A stretch of DNA of 64,000 nt from positions 186,001 to 250,000 of the forward strand of contig CALKJO010000009.1 in assembly GCA_937995825.1 (NCBI GenBank), in the 5' to 3' direction. The translations under genes and the position numbers were made by a program. The stretch is from an uncultured Anaerolineae bacterium. Its GTDB lineage: Bacteria > Chloroflexota > Anaerolineae > Aggregatilineales > Phototrophicaceae. Positions 55,964-64,000 of this stretch are shown here, piece by piece. Below the pieces are notes generated by a model. It was not told where the DNA came from, ran no database searches, and saw only the letters and a list, made by a program, of their open reading frames with translations. Each line of letters begins with the position of its first letter. The stretch's first letter is position 1.

Positions 55964-58612
55964 CTATTCGCTGGTTGACTCAGGTTCACATCGACGCACT
56001 GACTGTGGCAATTCAGCGCCGTCAGGCGGGGTCAAGCGCAGCGAAACCCGATTGACGATGATCTCGCCGCCCTCGTCAAGGTAGATGCTGATCTGCGTAT
56101 CATCCCATGCCCGCTCAGAATACGCCATCATGACAGCGCCAAGCGTCTCTCCAGGCATAAGCGTGAACGGACACGCTCGCGCCTCCGACCAATCCGCCGC
56201 ATGGACAAACACCAGTACAGTTTGACTCTGCGCCGACGGATTCATAAGCTGAACCTCGGCATTGAAGCGCGTTCCCGCTGAAGTCTGAATCCCTGTCCGC
56301 TGATAGATCGCCCCGCGCGCCTCCGGATTCTGCCCTGTATCGATGAAGCGGGCGCGCCCGTTTGTCTCGCGCACATCCGCATCCGCCCAGGCGCGCCAGC
56401 GCGCAAAGCCGCCGACGAACGCGCTATCCCGGATGACATCGACAGCGTAAGTCGGCGGCTGTCGAAAGCGCTCCACGTAAGAGTCATAAAACAGCGCCCA
56501 ATCGCGCCGCCCAGTCAAGTACGGCTCGTTGTAAAGCAGTGCGTCGATCTGGCGCGAGTCGAGCAGTTCGCCGAACCAGCGCGCGCGCGCCTGGAGCGCG
56601 GCAAACACTGCGTCCGGTCGATCCAGCTCGTCGTACAGCCGGAGCGCCAGACTGCGCGCGTTCAAGTCGGGCAGATCGGCGTAGCGGTTGGCAATGGCCA
56701 ACTGCACCGAGTCCTGAAAGGTCATCCGATAGAACGCTGCGCCCAGAACAAAACCCACGATCAGCGCCACCACCGTAACCCAACGAAAGCCGCGTGAAAT
56801 GCTCCAGATGCCCACGATGATCATGGTCATTAAGATACTCTTAAATGCCAGCAGACCCACCCCATCCCTGAACGATGCCGCCGAGTCCGTCAGCCGCGCA
56901 TCGATCTCGCGCCCGATTATGCTGCCTATAAGCCATTCGATGAAGAACCAGACCGCCCACACGATCCCACAAAGAACAATGCCGGGTAACAGCCGCCGAC
57001 TCACCAGCCCGATCATGATCAGCGCGCCCAGCAGATACGGCAGCGCCGCCGTCCCGACTTCGTGCCGGACATACTGGCTGTCCGTCGTTAGACCGATGCC
57101 AGCGATCAGGATCACGCCAGCACTGAGAACCGCTTGCCAGCGCACCACCTCCTGCAACTTGAAGCGCTTCCCTCTGCTAACTGCGATACCCAGGCAAATC
57201 CACCAGAGCGAGTCAGCGGCGACCGTGCCAAATCCGAATTGAAGATCGACCCAATGCGCGGCGATCACCCCGACAATCGCCACTCGCATTGGATCGACCG
57301 CGCGCGGAAGCTGCGAGCGCGCCACTCGCCACATAAGATAGACGACTGTCCCAAGCGGCAAACCGAGCATCGCGCCGATCAGTGCCAGCACAGCCGGATC
57401 GAGGACGCGCGCTCTGAGGAAAAGCGCCATCCCCAATGCCCCCACAACTACCCCGATCAGGTGAATGGCACAAAACTGAGTCAGCCGTATCAAACCGAGT
57501 GACCGAAGCGCAGTCGCGATACCAGCCAGATAGACCAGTGTCCAAAGCAGCAGACCGACGATCCCCGTCCAGGTCAGGGCATCCAGCGTCAGCGTGTGAA
57601 ACGTATCGATGAAATACGCCAGCGAGCCGACGATGCCGAAACTCGACTGCAAGAAGGGCGTGGTATCCAATCCATAGCCGATCCAGGGTCTTAGCGCCGA
57701 CAGCGAATCTGCACGCCCAAACGCATCCAGAAGCGGCGCATCCAGCCCAGCGATCAGCCGCCAACCTGCATTCCACGCATCGAGCCGAAAGACATCAATC
57801 GGACGCAGGAAGCGCAGCGCGCCGCCCTGTTCCATCTCCGGGATGAGCGCGCCCGCCGCCAGATAGATCACCACACCCGCAGCCGACGCCGCGATCAGTC
57901 CAAGGGCGAAGCGGCGACGCCCCGTTAGCGCACACCATGCCAGCCCCACCGTCAGCATCCCGACTGCAAGACCCGCCAGCGCGCCGCGGCTCTGCGTCAG
58001 ATAGAGGGTGGCAGCATTCAGCGCGATCACGGCTGCGCCCAGCGCGCGGATACGAGGATGCGGGTCTGTGAGAAAATGGGCGATCAGCAGGATCAGCGCC
58101 AAAATCAGCCACGACGCGAGGAAATTAGCATTTCCAAGCAGCGAACCCGGTCGAGGGTTACCGACATCGAAGCGCTGATACAGTGCATACAAACACAGCG
58201 GCACGCTGACCGCGATCAGGGCTGGAATCAGCGCCCGCCGGACTCGCCAGCCCACCAACGCCGCGCCAAGGAACAGCGCGCCATAAGCGAGATAGGTCAG
58301 GATACCCTGACCGCGACCGATCAGCCCGAAAAGGCTGGTATGCGGTGAGACAGAAGCTAAAGCGGAAATACTCGCGACCGCAATCAGAGCCAGAACGATC
58401 CACGTGAGCGGCTGAGTCCCGATGCGCCGGCGCAGAAGCGCGGGCAGCGCAGTCACCAGCGGCGCGCCGAGCATCCAGAGGACACCCGCTTTCTCCGTTT
58501 CATAGCCCTCAAGCCGGATATCCTGAAATACCAGCGGCAGGAACAGCGCCGCGATCACCCATGCCGAAGTTAGGGCGGCGCTGTTCATAAACCACGCGGA
58601 TTTTACTGCCAT
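55964..58612 (-). CDS. O-antigen ligase/polymerase-like membrane protein with C-terminal carbohydrate-binding-like domain
   Basis: About 882 residues. Some 14 hydrophobic segments up to about residue 630, with the Wzy_C/WaaL-like pattern (FGLIGRGQGILTYLAYG and GNPRPGSLLGNANFLASWL early on, long loops later). The last ~170 residues read as a beta-sandwich of the CBM4/9 type: VIRDSAFVGGFARWRAW, GAIYQRTGIQTSAGTRFNAEVQL, IIVNRVSLRLTP. It probably joins or polymerises glycan repeats outside the membrane. Start uncertain: ATG 58612 begins just before the first membrane helix; GTG 58684 is also in frame. Confidence 0.72.
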   Translation of the reverse strand: MAVKSAWFMNSAALTSAWVIAALFLPLVFQDIRLEGYETEKAGVLWMLGAPLVTALPALLRRRIGTQPLTWIVLALIAVASISALASVSPHTSLFGLIGRGQGILTYLAYGALFLGAALVGWRVRRALIPALIAVSVPLCLYALYQRFDVGNPRPGSLLGNANFLASWLILALILLIAHFLTDPHPRIRALGAAVIALNAATLYLTQSRGALAGLAVGMLTVGLAWCALTGRRRFALGLIAASAAGVVIYLAAGALIPEMEQGGALRFLRPIDVFRLDAWNAGWRLIAGLDAPLLDAFGRADSLSALRPWIGYGLDTTPFLQSSFGIVGSLAYFIDTFHTLTLDALTWTGIVGLLLWTLVYLAGIATALRSLGLIRLTQFCAIHLIGVVVGALGMALFLRARVLDPAVLALIGAMLGLPLGTVVYLMWRVARSQLPRAVDPMRVAIVGVIAAHWVDLQFGFGTVAADSLWWICLGIAVSRGKRFKLQEVVRWQAVLSAGVILIAGIGLTTDSQYVRHEVGTAALPYLLGALIMIGLVSRRLLPGIVLCGIVWAVWFFIEWLIGSIIGREIDARLTDSAASFRDGVGLLAFKSILMTMIIVGIWSISRGFRWVTVVALIVGFVLGAAFYRMTFQDSVQLAIANRYADLPDLNARSLALRLYDELDRPDAVFAALQARARWFGELLDSRQIDALLYNEPYLTGRRDWALFYDSYVERFRQPPTYAVDVIRDSAFVGGFARWRAWADADVRETNGRARFIDTGQNPEARGAIYQRTGIQTSAGTRFNAEVQLMNPSAQSQTVLVFVHAADWSEARACPFTLMPGETLGAVMMAYSERAWDDTQISIYLDEGGEIIVNRVSLRLTPPDGAELPQSVRRCEPESTSE

Positions 58613-58792
58613 GCCTGAGGAGCCATTTATGCGCGTCACCCAAATGCGGAATGATCTAATTGTAGCCGCAATATCCTGCGCCACAAGTCAAGCCCTATTT
58701 AAAGGCGTAATCTGAAGCGTACTGATCGATTACACTGAAGATCATTGCATCATCATGAACTGCGCATTTCACTGCAATCAGGGACAAAGATC

Positions 58793-61564
58793 GTGGACAC
58801 GTCACAACCTATGGACAAAGGTCTTCAACTCATGGATCCCCCTATGATCAACGCCAAGGAGTCAACGTCGTCTGCCTGGTGGACGATCACGCCCGACGAC
58901 GCTGTTAAGATGCTGGATACTGACCCGATTCGCGGGTTAACCAATGCTGAGGCGGCGGCGCGCGCAGCGCGCTATGGCAAGAACGCGCTCCCCGAGCCAG
59001 AAGAGAAGGGGCTGCTCAACCGACTCATCGAAGCTTTCAAAGACCCGCTGGCGCTGGTGCTGACGATTGCAGCGGCGCTCAGCGCGGTGATCGGGCTGAT
59101 CGAAGGCAATCCAACCGAGCTTCAGCAGGCGGGCTGGATCATGGCGATTGTCGTCTTCATGACTCTGGTTGGCTTTTACACCGATTACTTTTCCAATCGA
59201 GAAATGGAAAAGCTGAAAGCGCTCCAGGTCGAGAAAGCGACCGTCATCCGCGACGGGCAGCGCATGGTGCTGTCTGCCAGTGAAGTTGTGCCAGGCGATC
59301 TGGTGCTGCTCGGGCAGGGCGACAAAGTGCCAGCGGATGCGCGCATTATCGATGCTTCCAACGCCACCGCTAATGAGCAGCTTTTCACCGGCGACCCCTA
59401 CGACATCGAGAAATCAGCGGCGCTTGTCCTTCCAGAAAATACCGCGCTCGGAGATCGTGCAAACATGGTCTTTGGGGGGACGTTCATCACCGCAGGCAGC
59501 GTGACCGCTGTGGTCACCGAAACCGGCGTGCGCAGCGAACTCGGCAAAATCTGGGAAAATCTTCAGAAGACCCGCGAAACGCTGACGCCGCTTCAGCAGC
59601 AGTTGGAGCAGCTCGGCAAGACGCTGCTGCTCGGCACGCTGATCGTCTGTACGCTGGTCGTCGCCATTTATATCCTGGTGCAGGGATACCCGATCCTGGA
59701 GGCGCTGATCGTCGCGGTCGCGCTTGCCGTCGCCTTCATCCCAGAGGCGCTCGGCGCGATCATCCTGATCGCGCTGGCGCTGGGCGCGCGCGAAATGGTG
59801 CAGAAGAAAACCATCATCCGCGAAAAATACGCCGCTGAAGGCTTAGGATCGGTCGGGGTGATCTGCACCGACAAGACCGGCACGATCACCTTCGGCAATA
59901 TGACGGCAACCCACCTGTGGGGCATGAAAGCGGGTGAAATCCACTTGGATGGGCTAGACTGGACAGCGGTAAACGGTGATGTCCGGCGGATGCTGCTGAT
60001 CATGCGCTATGCTAACAACCTCAAGGACGCCACCGATGAAGCGCTCGGACGCCTGCTGAACAAAGCTGGGCTGCCGATCACGCCTGAGCTGCGCTTGACG
60101 CGCCGCGCCGAACTGCCCTTCAGCAGCCGCCGCAAGCGCATGTCCACGCTGGATGAGCTGGACGGCGCGCTGACACTGCATGTCAAGGGCGCGCCATCCG
60201 TTCTGCTGCCCCACTGCGAGCGCGTCCTGGTCGATGGCGCGATTCGCCCGCTGACCATCGAGGATCGCGCCCACATCAGCGACGAATTGCTGCATTTTGA
60301 GCGCCAAGGTTACCGTGTGCTGCTGCTGGCGGAGAAAGAATGGGACGAACCCGTTCGCGATCTGGATGAGCGTGACGAGGACAATCTGATCTTCGTCGGC
60401 ATGGTCGCCATCAGCGATCCCGCCCGCCCAGAAGTCAAAAGCACAATCGAAACCCTGAGGCGCGCTGGCATCGATGTCAAGATGATCACCGGCGACAGCC
60501 CGGAGACCGCCATGTCCATCGCGCGCGACATCGGCTTGATCCCCAAAGATGCGCCACGCAGCGTGGTGATCGAAGGCGCGGAGATTGATGCAATGCTGCG
60601 CATGGCGCAGGGGCAGTCCAATCGTGCCGGCGCGGAGTCGCTGACCCCAGCGCAGATCGAGCATATTAATCAGGCGGAAATCTTCAGCCGCGTTACGCCG
60701 GAGCACAAAGTCGTGATTCTGGGGGCAATCCAGCGCGCTGGGCATCTGGTGGCGATGGTCGGGGACGGCGTGAACGACGCGCCGGCGATCAAGCAGGCGA
60801 ATGTCGGCATCGCGATGGCGTCCGGCACGGAACTGGCGAAAGCGGTCAGCAAAGCCGTGCTGACCGGGAGCTACGAAGCGATTGCCAACGCAGTTCAGGT
60901 AGGGCGTACAATTCTGCACCGCGCTCGGCTGTATATTCACGCGCTGCTCAGCACCAACGGCGCAGAGGTCGGCGTGTTCATCGTGGCGGCGGTTGTCGGT
61001 CTGCCGACTCCGCTGACGGCGGTGCAGCTTCTGGTCATCAACTTGCTTGGCGACTCATGGCTGAGCATCGCGCTGGCGACTGAAAAAGCCGAACGCGATG
61101 TCATGGACAAGCCGCCGCGCCCCGCCGACGAACCCGTGATCACGCCGTGGATGTGGTTCAGCATCGGCTTGCAGTCAGTGGTCGCCACCATCGCTATGCT
61201 GATCGCGCTAGGGCTGGCGCGGGACTTCACCACCATGCAGGGTATGGATATCGACAGCCCGAATGCGCTGGCAGTCCATCAGACTGCTGTTTTTGTCGCT
61301 TTCATGACTCAGAAGATCATCCGCAGCGCCTTCACAGCGCGCAGCCTGCGCTATTCGATCTTCCAGATCGGGCTGTTCACCAACCGCTGGAGCTTGCTCG
61401 CGGCGGTGATCACCATCGGCATTGCGCTCCTGGCAATCTATGTGCTGCCGGTTGGTATGACGCCGCTGGACAGTGCGCTTGTTGCGCCGCTGATCGCCAT
61501 CGGCATCATCCCGCCGATTGTCGAGGAAGTCGTCAAGCTCATTCGGCGGACGGTCGGACGCTGA
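58793..61564 (+). CDS. P-type cation ATPase, type II (probably Ca2+), with altered actuator motif
   Basis: About 923 residues. Phosphorylation site DKTGTIT near residue 360, nucleotide domain KGAPSVLL, hinge GDGVNDAPAIKQA. Ion-site residues match SERCA: Glu in M4 (PEALGAI), Asn-X2-Glu in M5 (TNGAEV), Asn-X3-Asp in M6 (NLLGDS), pointing to Ca2+ or Mn2+. The actuator loop reads TGDP (near residue 198) instead of TGES, so the catalytic Glu of dephosphorylation is replaced by Asp. GTG 58793 has AGGGA upstream; ATGs at 58811, 58832 and 58844 are alternatives. Confidence 0.87.
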   Translation: MDTSQPMDKGLQLMDPPMINAKESTSSAWWTITPDDAVKMLDTDPIRGLTNAEAAARAARYGKNALPEPEEKGLLNRLIEAFKDPLALVLTIAAALSAVIGLIEGNPTELQQAGWIMAIVVFMTLVGFYTDYFSNREMEKLKALQVEKATVIRDGQRMVLSASEVVPGDLVLLGQGDKVPADARIIDASNATANEQLFTGDPYDIEKSAALVLPENTALGDRANMVFGGTFITAGSVTAVVTETGVRSELGKIWENLQKTRETLTPLQQQLEQLGKTLLLGTLIVCTLVVAIYILVQGYPILEALIVAVALAVAFIPEALGAIILIALALGAREMVQKKTIIREKYAAEGLGSVGVICTDKTGTITFGNMTATHLWGMKAGEIHLDGLDWTAVNGDVRRMLLIMRYANNLKDATDEALGRLLNKAGLPITPELRLTRRAELPFSSRRKRMSTLDELDGALTLHVKGAPSVLLPHCERVLVDGAIRPLTIEDRAHISDELLHFERQGYRVLLLAEKEWDEPVRDLDERDEDNLIFVGMVAISDPARPEVKSTIETLRRAGIDVKMITGDSPETAMSIARDIGLIPKDAPRSVVIEGAEIDAMLRMAQGQSNRAGAESLTPAQIEHINQAEIFSRVTPEHKVVILGAIQRAGHLVAMVGDGVNDAPAIKQANVGIAMASGTELAKAVSKAVLTGSYEAIANAVQVGRTILHRARLYIHALLSTNGAEVGVFIVAAVVGLPTPLTAVQLLVINLLGDSWLSIALATEKAERDVMDKPPRPADEPVITPWMWFSIGLQSVVATIAMLIALGLARDFTTMQGMDIDSPNALAVHQTAVFVAFMTQKIIRSAFTARSLRYSIFQIGLFTNRWSLLAAVITIGIALLAIYVLPVGMTPLDSALVAPLIAIGIIPPIVEEVVKLIRRTVGR

Positions 61565-61620
61565 CAACATTGAGCGAGCGCGCCCACGAGAACGCGCTCG
61601 CTCAATGTTGGTCAATTTTT
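61565..61620 (+). terminator. Long perfect hairpin after the P-type ATPase gene
   Basis: Perfect 18-bp inverted repeat (61565-61582 with 61593-61610), 10-base loop, starting at the stop codon. The T tract (61616-61620) begins five bases after the stem, so it is an unusual terminator or an mRNA-stabilising 3' hairpin. Confidence 0.65.
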
Positions 61621-61642
61621 TAATGCAGACTGCAGCGTACAG

Positions 61643-61648
61643 TATAAA
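61643..61648 (+). promoter_or_regulatory. -10-like TATAAA for the glycine-rich membrane protein gene
   Basis: TATAAA in an AT-rich stretch 48 bases before the ATG. -35 not clear. Ribosome-binding site AGAGAGAGC precedes the start. Confidence 0.4.
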
Positions 61649-61696
61649 ATAGGAAATAGAAAAAATAGAATGTAGTTCTAAGAGAGAGCAAAGACG

Positions 61697-62371
61697 ATGT
61701 CAACCCGTACACTGATCGGCGGTGGAGTAGGGGTTTTCGCTTTAGGGCTGTCGTTCGTCTGGTTCTGGTCAAATTTTCCCGATGGCGATCTGATCAAACT
61801 ATTCGCTGCCGCCTGGCAGCCAGAGACCGCCAACGGCGTCAACAAGTTCGCCTTGAGCCTGAGCGCCGTCATTTTCATCTTCACGCTCAGCCTGAATGTC
61901 GCTGCGCTGATCATCAGCCTGACGCCGAACACTTCAAATGCGAGCGATGACGACATCCCGTGGCTCGGCATGATCGTCGGTGCAGTTATCGGATCGTTGA
62001 TCGGCTGTTTGATTGGCGGCATCGTAAGCGGTTGGGTCATTTCAGCGCAGGGTTTTGTCGGAGGTCTGCTTATTGGCGCGCTCGGGCTTATCGCAGCCAT
62101 CGTCAGCACATTAGTTTTGCTGGAGGACAGCGTTTTTATGGATCTATCCAAACAAATCGTCATAGCGATAATTATCGCGGTGATTGCAACGACCATTATC
62201 GCAGGGATCGGCGTGGCAGCCGGGATTAGTCCAGGACTGACAACCGGATTGATGATCGGCGCAGTCGTGGGTTTGCTGGGCGGCGCGGCAGGTCATGAAA
62301 TTGGTAAGTGGATCGGCGACAGCCTTGAACGTGCCTCTGATTGGAATACGCACAAGCCTGAAGAAAGCTGA
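61697..62371 (+). CDS. Polytopic membrane protein with glycine-zipper helices
   Basis: 224 residues; family not recognised. About six hydrophobic segments, several with repeated small-residue spacing (MIVGAVIGSLIGCLIGG, VGGLLIGALGLIAAI, TGLMIGAVVGLLGGAAGHE), typical of tightly packed glycine-zipper helices. The C-terminal tail is short and polar (IGKWIGDSLERAS). Monocistronic, with its own AT-rich promoter region and a strong terminator. Confidence 0.65.
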   Translation: MSTRTLIGGGVGVFALGLSFVWFWSNFPDGDLIKLFAAAWQPETANGVNKFALSLSAVIFIFTLSLNVAALIISLTPNTSNASDDDIPWLGMIVGAVIGSLIGCLIGGIVSGWVISAQGFVGGLLIGALGLIAAIVSTLVLLEDSVFMDLSKQIVIAIIIAVIATTIIAGIGVAAGISPGLTTGLMIGAVVGLLGGAAGHEIGKWIGDSLERASDWNTHKPEES

Positions 62372-62381
62372 GTTAAGATCG

Positions 62382-62412
62382 AAAAAGGACGCCAAGAAAC
62401 TGGCGTCCTTTT
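62382..62412. terminator. Bidirectional terminator between convergent genes
   Basis: GGACGCCA / TGGCGTCC 8-bp stem with a 6-base loop, flanked by five A residues on the left and four T residues on the right, so it can end both the plus-strand membrane protein transcript and the minus-strand ftsH transcript. Confidence 0.85.
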
Positions 62413-62443
62413 CAATTTCTTATTCAATATCTTAGGTCGATGG

Positions 62444-64000
62444 CTAATCCGCGCTGTCTGAGTGCGCTGGCTGCGGTATCGGCAGCTCACCAGTGCGGAT
62501 TTTAGGCTGAATGCCCACTAACTCCATCACGCGCTCTTTCTCGACCACTTCTGTGCGCAGCAGCTCATCCGCGAGCGCAATCAGCTTATCGCGGTTGGCT
62601 TCTAGTAGTTCGCGCGTCTCGCGATGCGCCTCTTCGATCAGCCGGCGCACCTCAGCGTCGATCCGAGCTGCGGTCTCCTCACTGTAATTGCGTCCCTGCG
62701 CCAGCGAATAGCCTAGGAACGGCTGGCGCTCATCCTCACCAAAGTTGATCGGGCCGAGCGCGTCGCTCATGCCGAATTGGGAGACCATCCGCCGCGCAAT
62801 TGAAGTCACACGCTGAAGGTCGTTGCTCGCGCCGGTCGTGATCTCGTTAAAGATCAGCTCCTCCGCCGTCCGTCCACCGAGCAGCACGCGCATCTGCCCC
62901 AGCAAGTAATCCCGCGACAGATTGCGGCGGTCTTCTTCAGGCAGAAACGCTGTCACGCCGAGCGCTTGTCCACGCGGGACGATCGTCACTTTGTACGCCT
63001 GATCGGCTCCCGGGGTCAGTGCCGCCACCAGCGCATGACCAGCTTCATGATAAGCGACAATACGGCGCTCCTTCTCATTCGACAGCGGCGGACTCTGCGT
63101 CCCCAGCACGATGCGCTCGAAGGCTTCTATGAAGTCATCGCGCGTGATCTGCTTGCGGCTGTTGCGCGCCGCCGTCAGCGCCGCTTCGTTGGCGAGATTG
63201 GCGATGTCCGCGCCGCTGAACCCAATCGTCATCTGCGCGATGTCTTCCAGGTTGACATTCGACGCGAGCGGCTTGCCGCGCACGTGAACCTTGAGAATGT
63301 CAAGCCGCCCTTTCTTGTCCGGCAGCCCAACCGTCACCTGGCGGTCAAAGCGTCCTGGACGCAGCAGCGCCGGATCAAGCACGTCGGGGCGGTTGGTGGC
63401 TGCCATCACGATCACTGTCTCGTTCCGATCAAAGCCGTCCATCTCCGAGAGCATCTGATTGAGCGTCTGCTCGCGCTCATCGTTGCCGCCGCCAAGTCCC
63501 GCGCCGCGCTGACGCCCCACTGCATCGATCTCATCGATGAAGACGATGGAAGGCGCGGCGGCTTTCGCCTTGCCGAACAGATCGCGGACACGAGACGCGC
63601 CGACGCCGACGAACATCTCGACAAACTCCGACGCGGCAATGCTGAAAAACGCAACACCAGCCTCCCCTGCAACGGCACGCGCCAGCAGCGTTTTGCCCGT
63701 CCCCGGAGGACCGACCAACAGCACGCCGCGCGGGATGCGCGCGCCCAGCGCAATGTACTTATCCGGCTCCTTGAGGAAGTCGACAATCTCGACCAGTTCG
63801 GCTTTTGCTGCGTCCTGTCCGGCGACATCGGCGAAGGTAACGGCGGGCTTCTCCGCGTTGTATTCGCGTGCTTGAGTCCGTCCAAAGCCGAAAACACCGC
63901 CCATCTGCCGCTGTGCGCGCCGCGCTGACCAGATGAAGAAGCCCAGCAGCAGCAGCAGCGGTCCCCAGTTGATCAGAAACAGCAGGATCGGGTTGGGCTG
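62444..64000 (-). CDS. ftsH: ATP-dependent zinc metalloprotease FtsH (5' end outside window)
   Basis: 518 residues visible. The frame stays open to the window edge: before the internal Met at 63904 it encodes a membrane helix ([19 protein letters not shown]) and RRAQRQ, so the gene continues beyond 64000. AAA domain with GPPGTGKT, Walker B IVFIDEID, and second region of homology [19 protein letters not shown]. Protease domain with HEAGH zinc motif and third ligand Asp in GASNDLQ. Membrane-bound quality-control protease. Confidence 0.96.
   Translation of the reverse strand, partial: QPNPILLFLINWGPLLLLLGFFIWSARRAQRQMGGVFGFGRTQAREYNAEKPAVTFADVAGQDAAKAELVEIVDFLKEPDKYIALGARIPRGVLLVGPPGTGKTLLARAVAGEAGVAFFSIAASEFVEMFVGVGASRVRDLFGKAKAAAPSIVFIDEIDAVGRQRGAGLGGGNDEREQTLNQMLSEMDGFDRNETVIVMAATNRPDVLDPALLRPGRFDRQVTVGLPDKKGRLDILKVHVRGKPLASNVNLEDIAQMTIGFSGADIANLANEAALTAARNSRKQITRDDFIEAFERIVLGTQSPPLSNEKERRIVAYHEAGHALVAALTPGADQAYKVTIVPRGQALGVTAFLPEEDRRNLSRDYLLGQMRVLLGGRTAEELIFNEITTGASNDLQRVTSIARRMVSQFGMSDALGPINFGEDERQPFLGYSLAQGRNYSEETAARIDAEVRRLIEEAHRETRELLEANRDKLIALADELLRTEVVEKERVMELVGIQPKIRTGELPIPQPAHSDSAD

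Noticed and set aside
63902..63904. Met at 63904 as the ftsH start
   Set aside because: The frame continues to the window edge and encodes the membrane helix and RRAQRQ linker expected upstream of the AAA domain.

Overview
The window looks like a chromosomal segment of a Chloroflexota bacterium, probably Anaerolineae-like. This is an inference from moderately high GC, from two proteins carrying the tyrosine-rich motif of the DUF2298 (Chlor_Arch_YYY) family, and from an Agl23-like protein. Both families are known mainly from Chloroflexota and archaea. No insertion sequence, phage gene, CRISPR array or obvious broken gene was seen. Gene density is very high and no gene-free stretch exceeds 300 bases.

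Layout. (1) 14-7246, minus strand: translation and housekeeping operon nusA-ylxR-infB-rbfA-nrnA-truB-ribF with start/stop overlaps; rimP is not at its usual place ahead of nusA. (2) 7403-28339, minus strand: about 21 kb of cell-surface glycan genes. They comprise an Agl23-like membrane protein fused to an NHL propeller, an ECF sigma/anti-sigma pair, four further large polytopic GT-C-type proteins (two with DUF2298 domains, one a 1,927-residue fusion), a methyltransferase, a GT4 glycosyltransferase and a sulfotransferase-like protein. (3) 28490-31977, plus strand: tRNA-Gly(CCC), L25, biotin ligase, an unrecognised membrane-anchored protein and a small membrane protein. (4) 31994-34492, minus: penicillin-acylase-like Ntn hydrolase, divergent from gyrA (34619-37156, plus). 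HIT hydrolase, thiolase and a SUV3-like helicase follow gyrA. (5) 41146-44780, minus: a heterodimeric ABC exporter. (6) 45017-46963, minus: a compact ars operon (arsC, an arsR-arsC fusion, a metallophosphoesterase) with a clear promoter and operator region and its own terminator. (7) 47143-52535, plus: peptide-type ABC importer in unusual gene order, followed by a 28-codon ORF and a methyltransferase. (8) 53296-58612: small membrane protein, tRNA-Gln(CTG), GAF/PAS histidine kinase, and an O-antigen-ligase-like protein with a carbohydrate-binding-like tail. (9) 58793-64000: P-type (probably Ca2+) ATPase, a glycine-rich membrane protein, a bidirectional terminator, and ftsH running off the right edge.

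How parts work together. The ECF sigma factor and its zinc-finger anti-sigma sit inside the glycan cluster. The sigma gene and the giant DUF2298 fusion gene are preceded by the same promoter-like module: an identical 15-mer overlapping the upstream stop codon, 14 bases, a -10-like hexamer, then 29 bases to the ATG. This suggests, without proving, that the sigma factor controls surface-glycan genes. The candidate undescribed system is this sigma-regulated GT-C/DUF2298/Agl23-NHL cluster. Secondary points of interest are the HTH-SUV3-helicase-zinc-ribbon protein with an apparently leaderless promoter, the ArsR-ArsC fusion operon without a pump, and the P-type ATPase whose actuator TGES motif reads TGDP.
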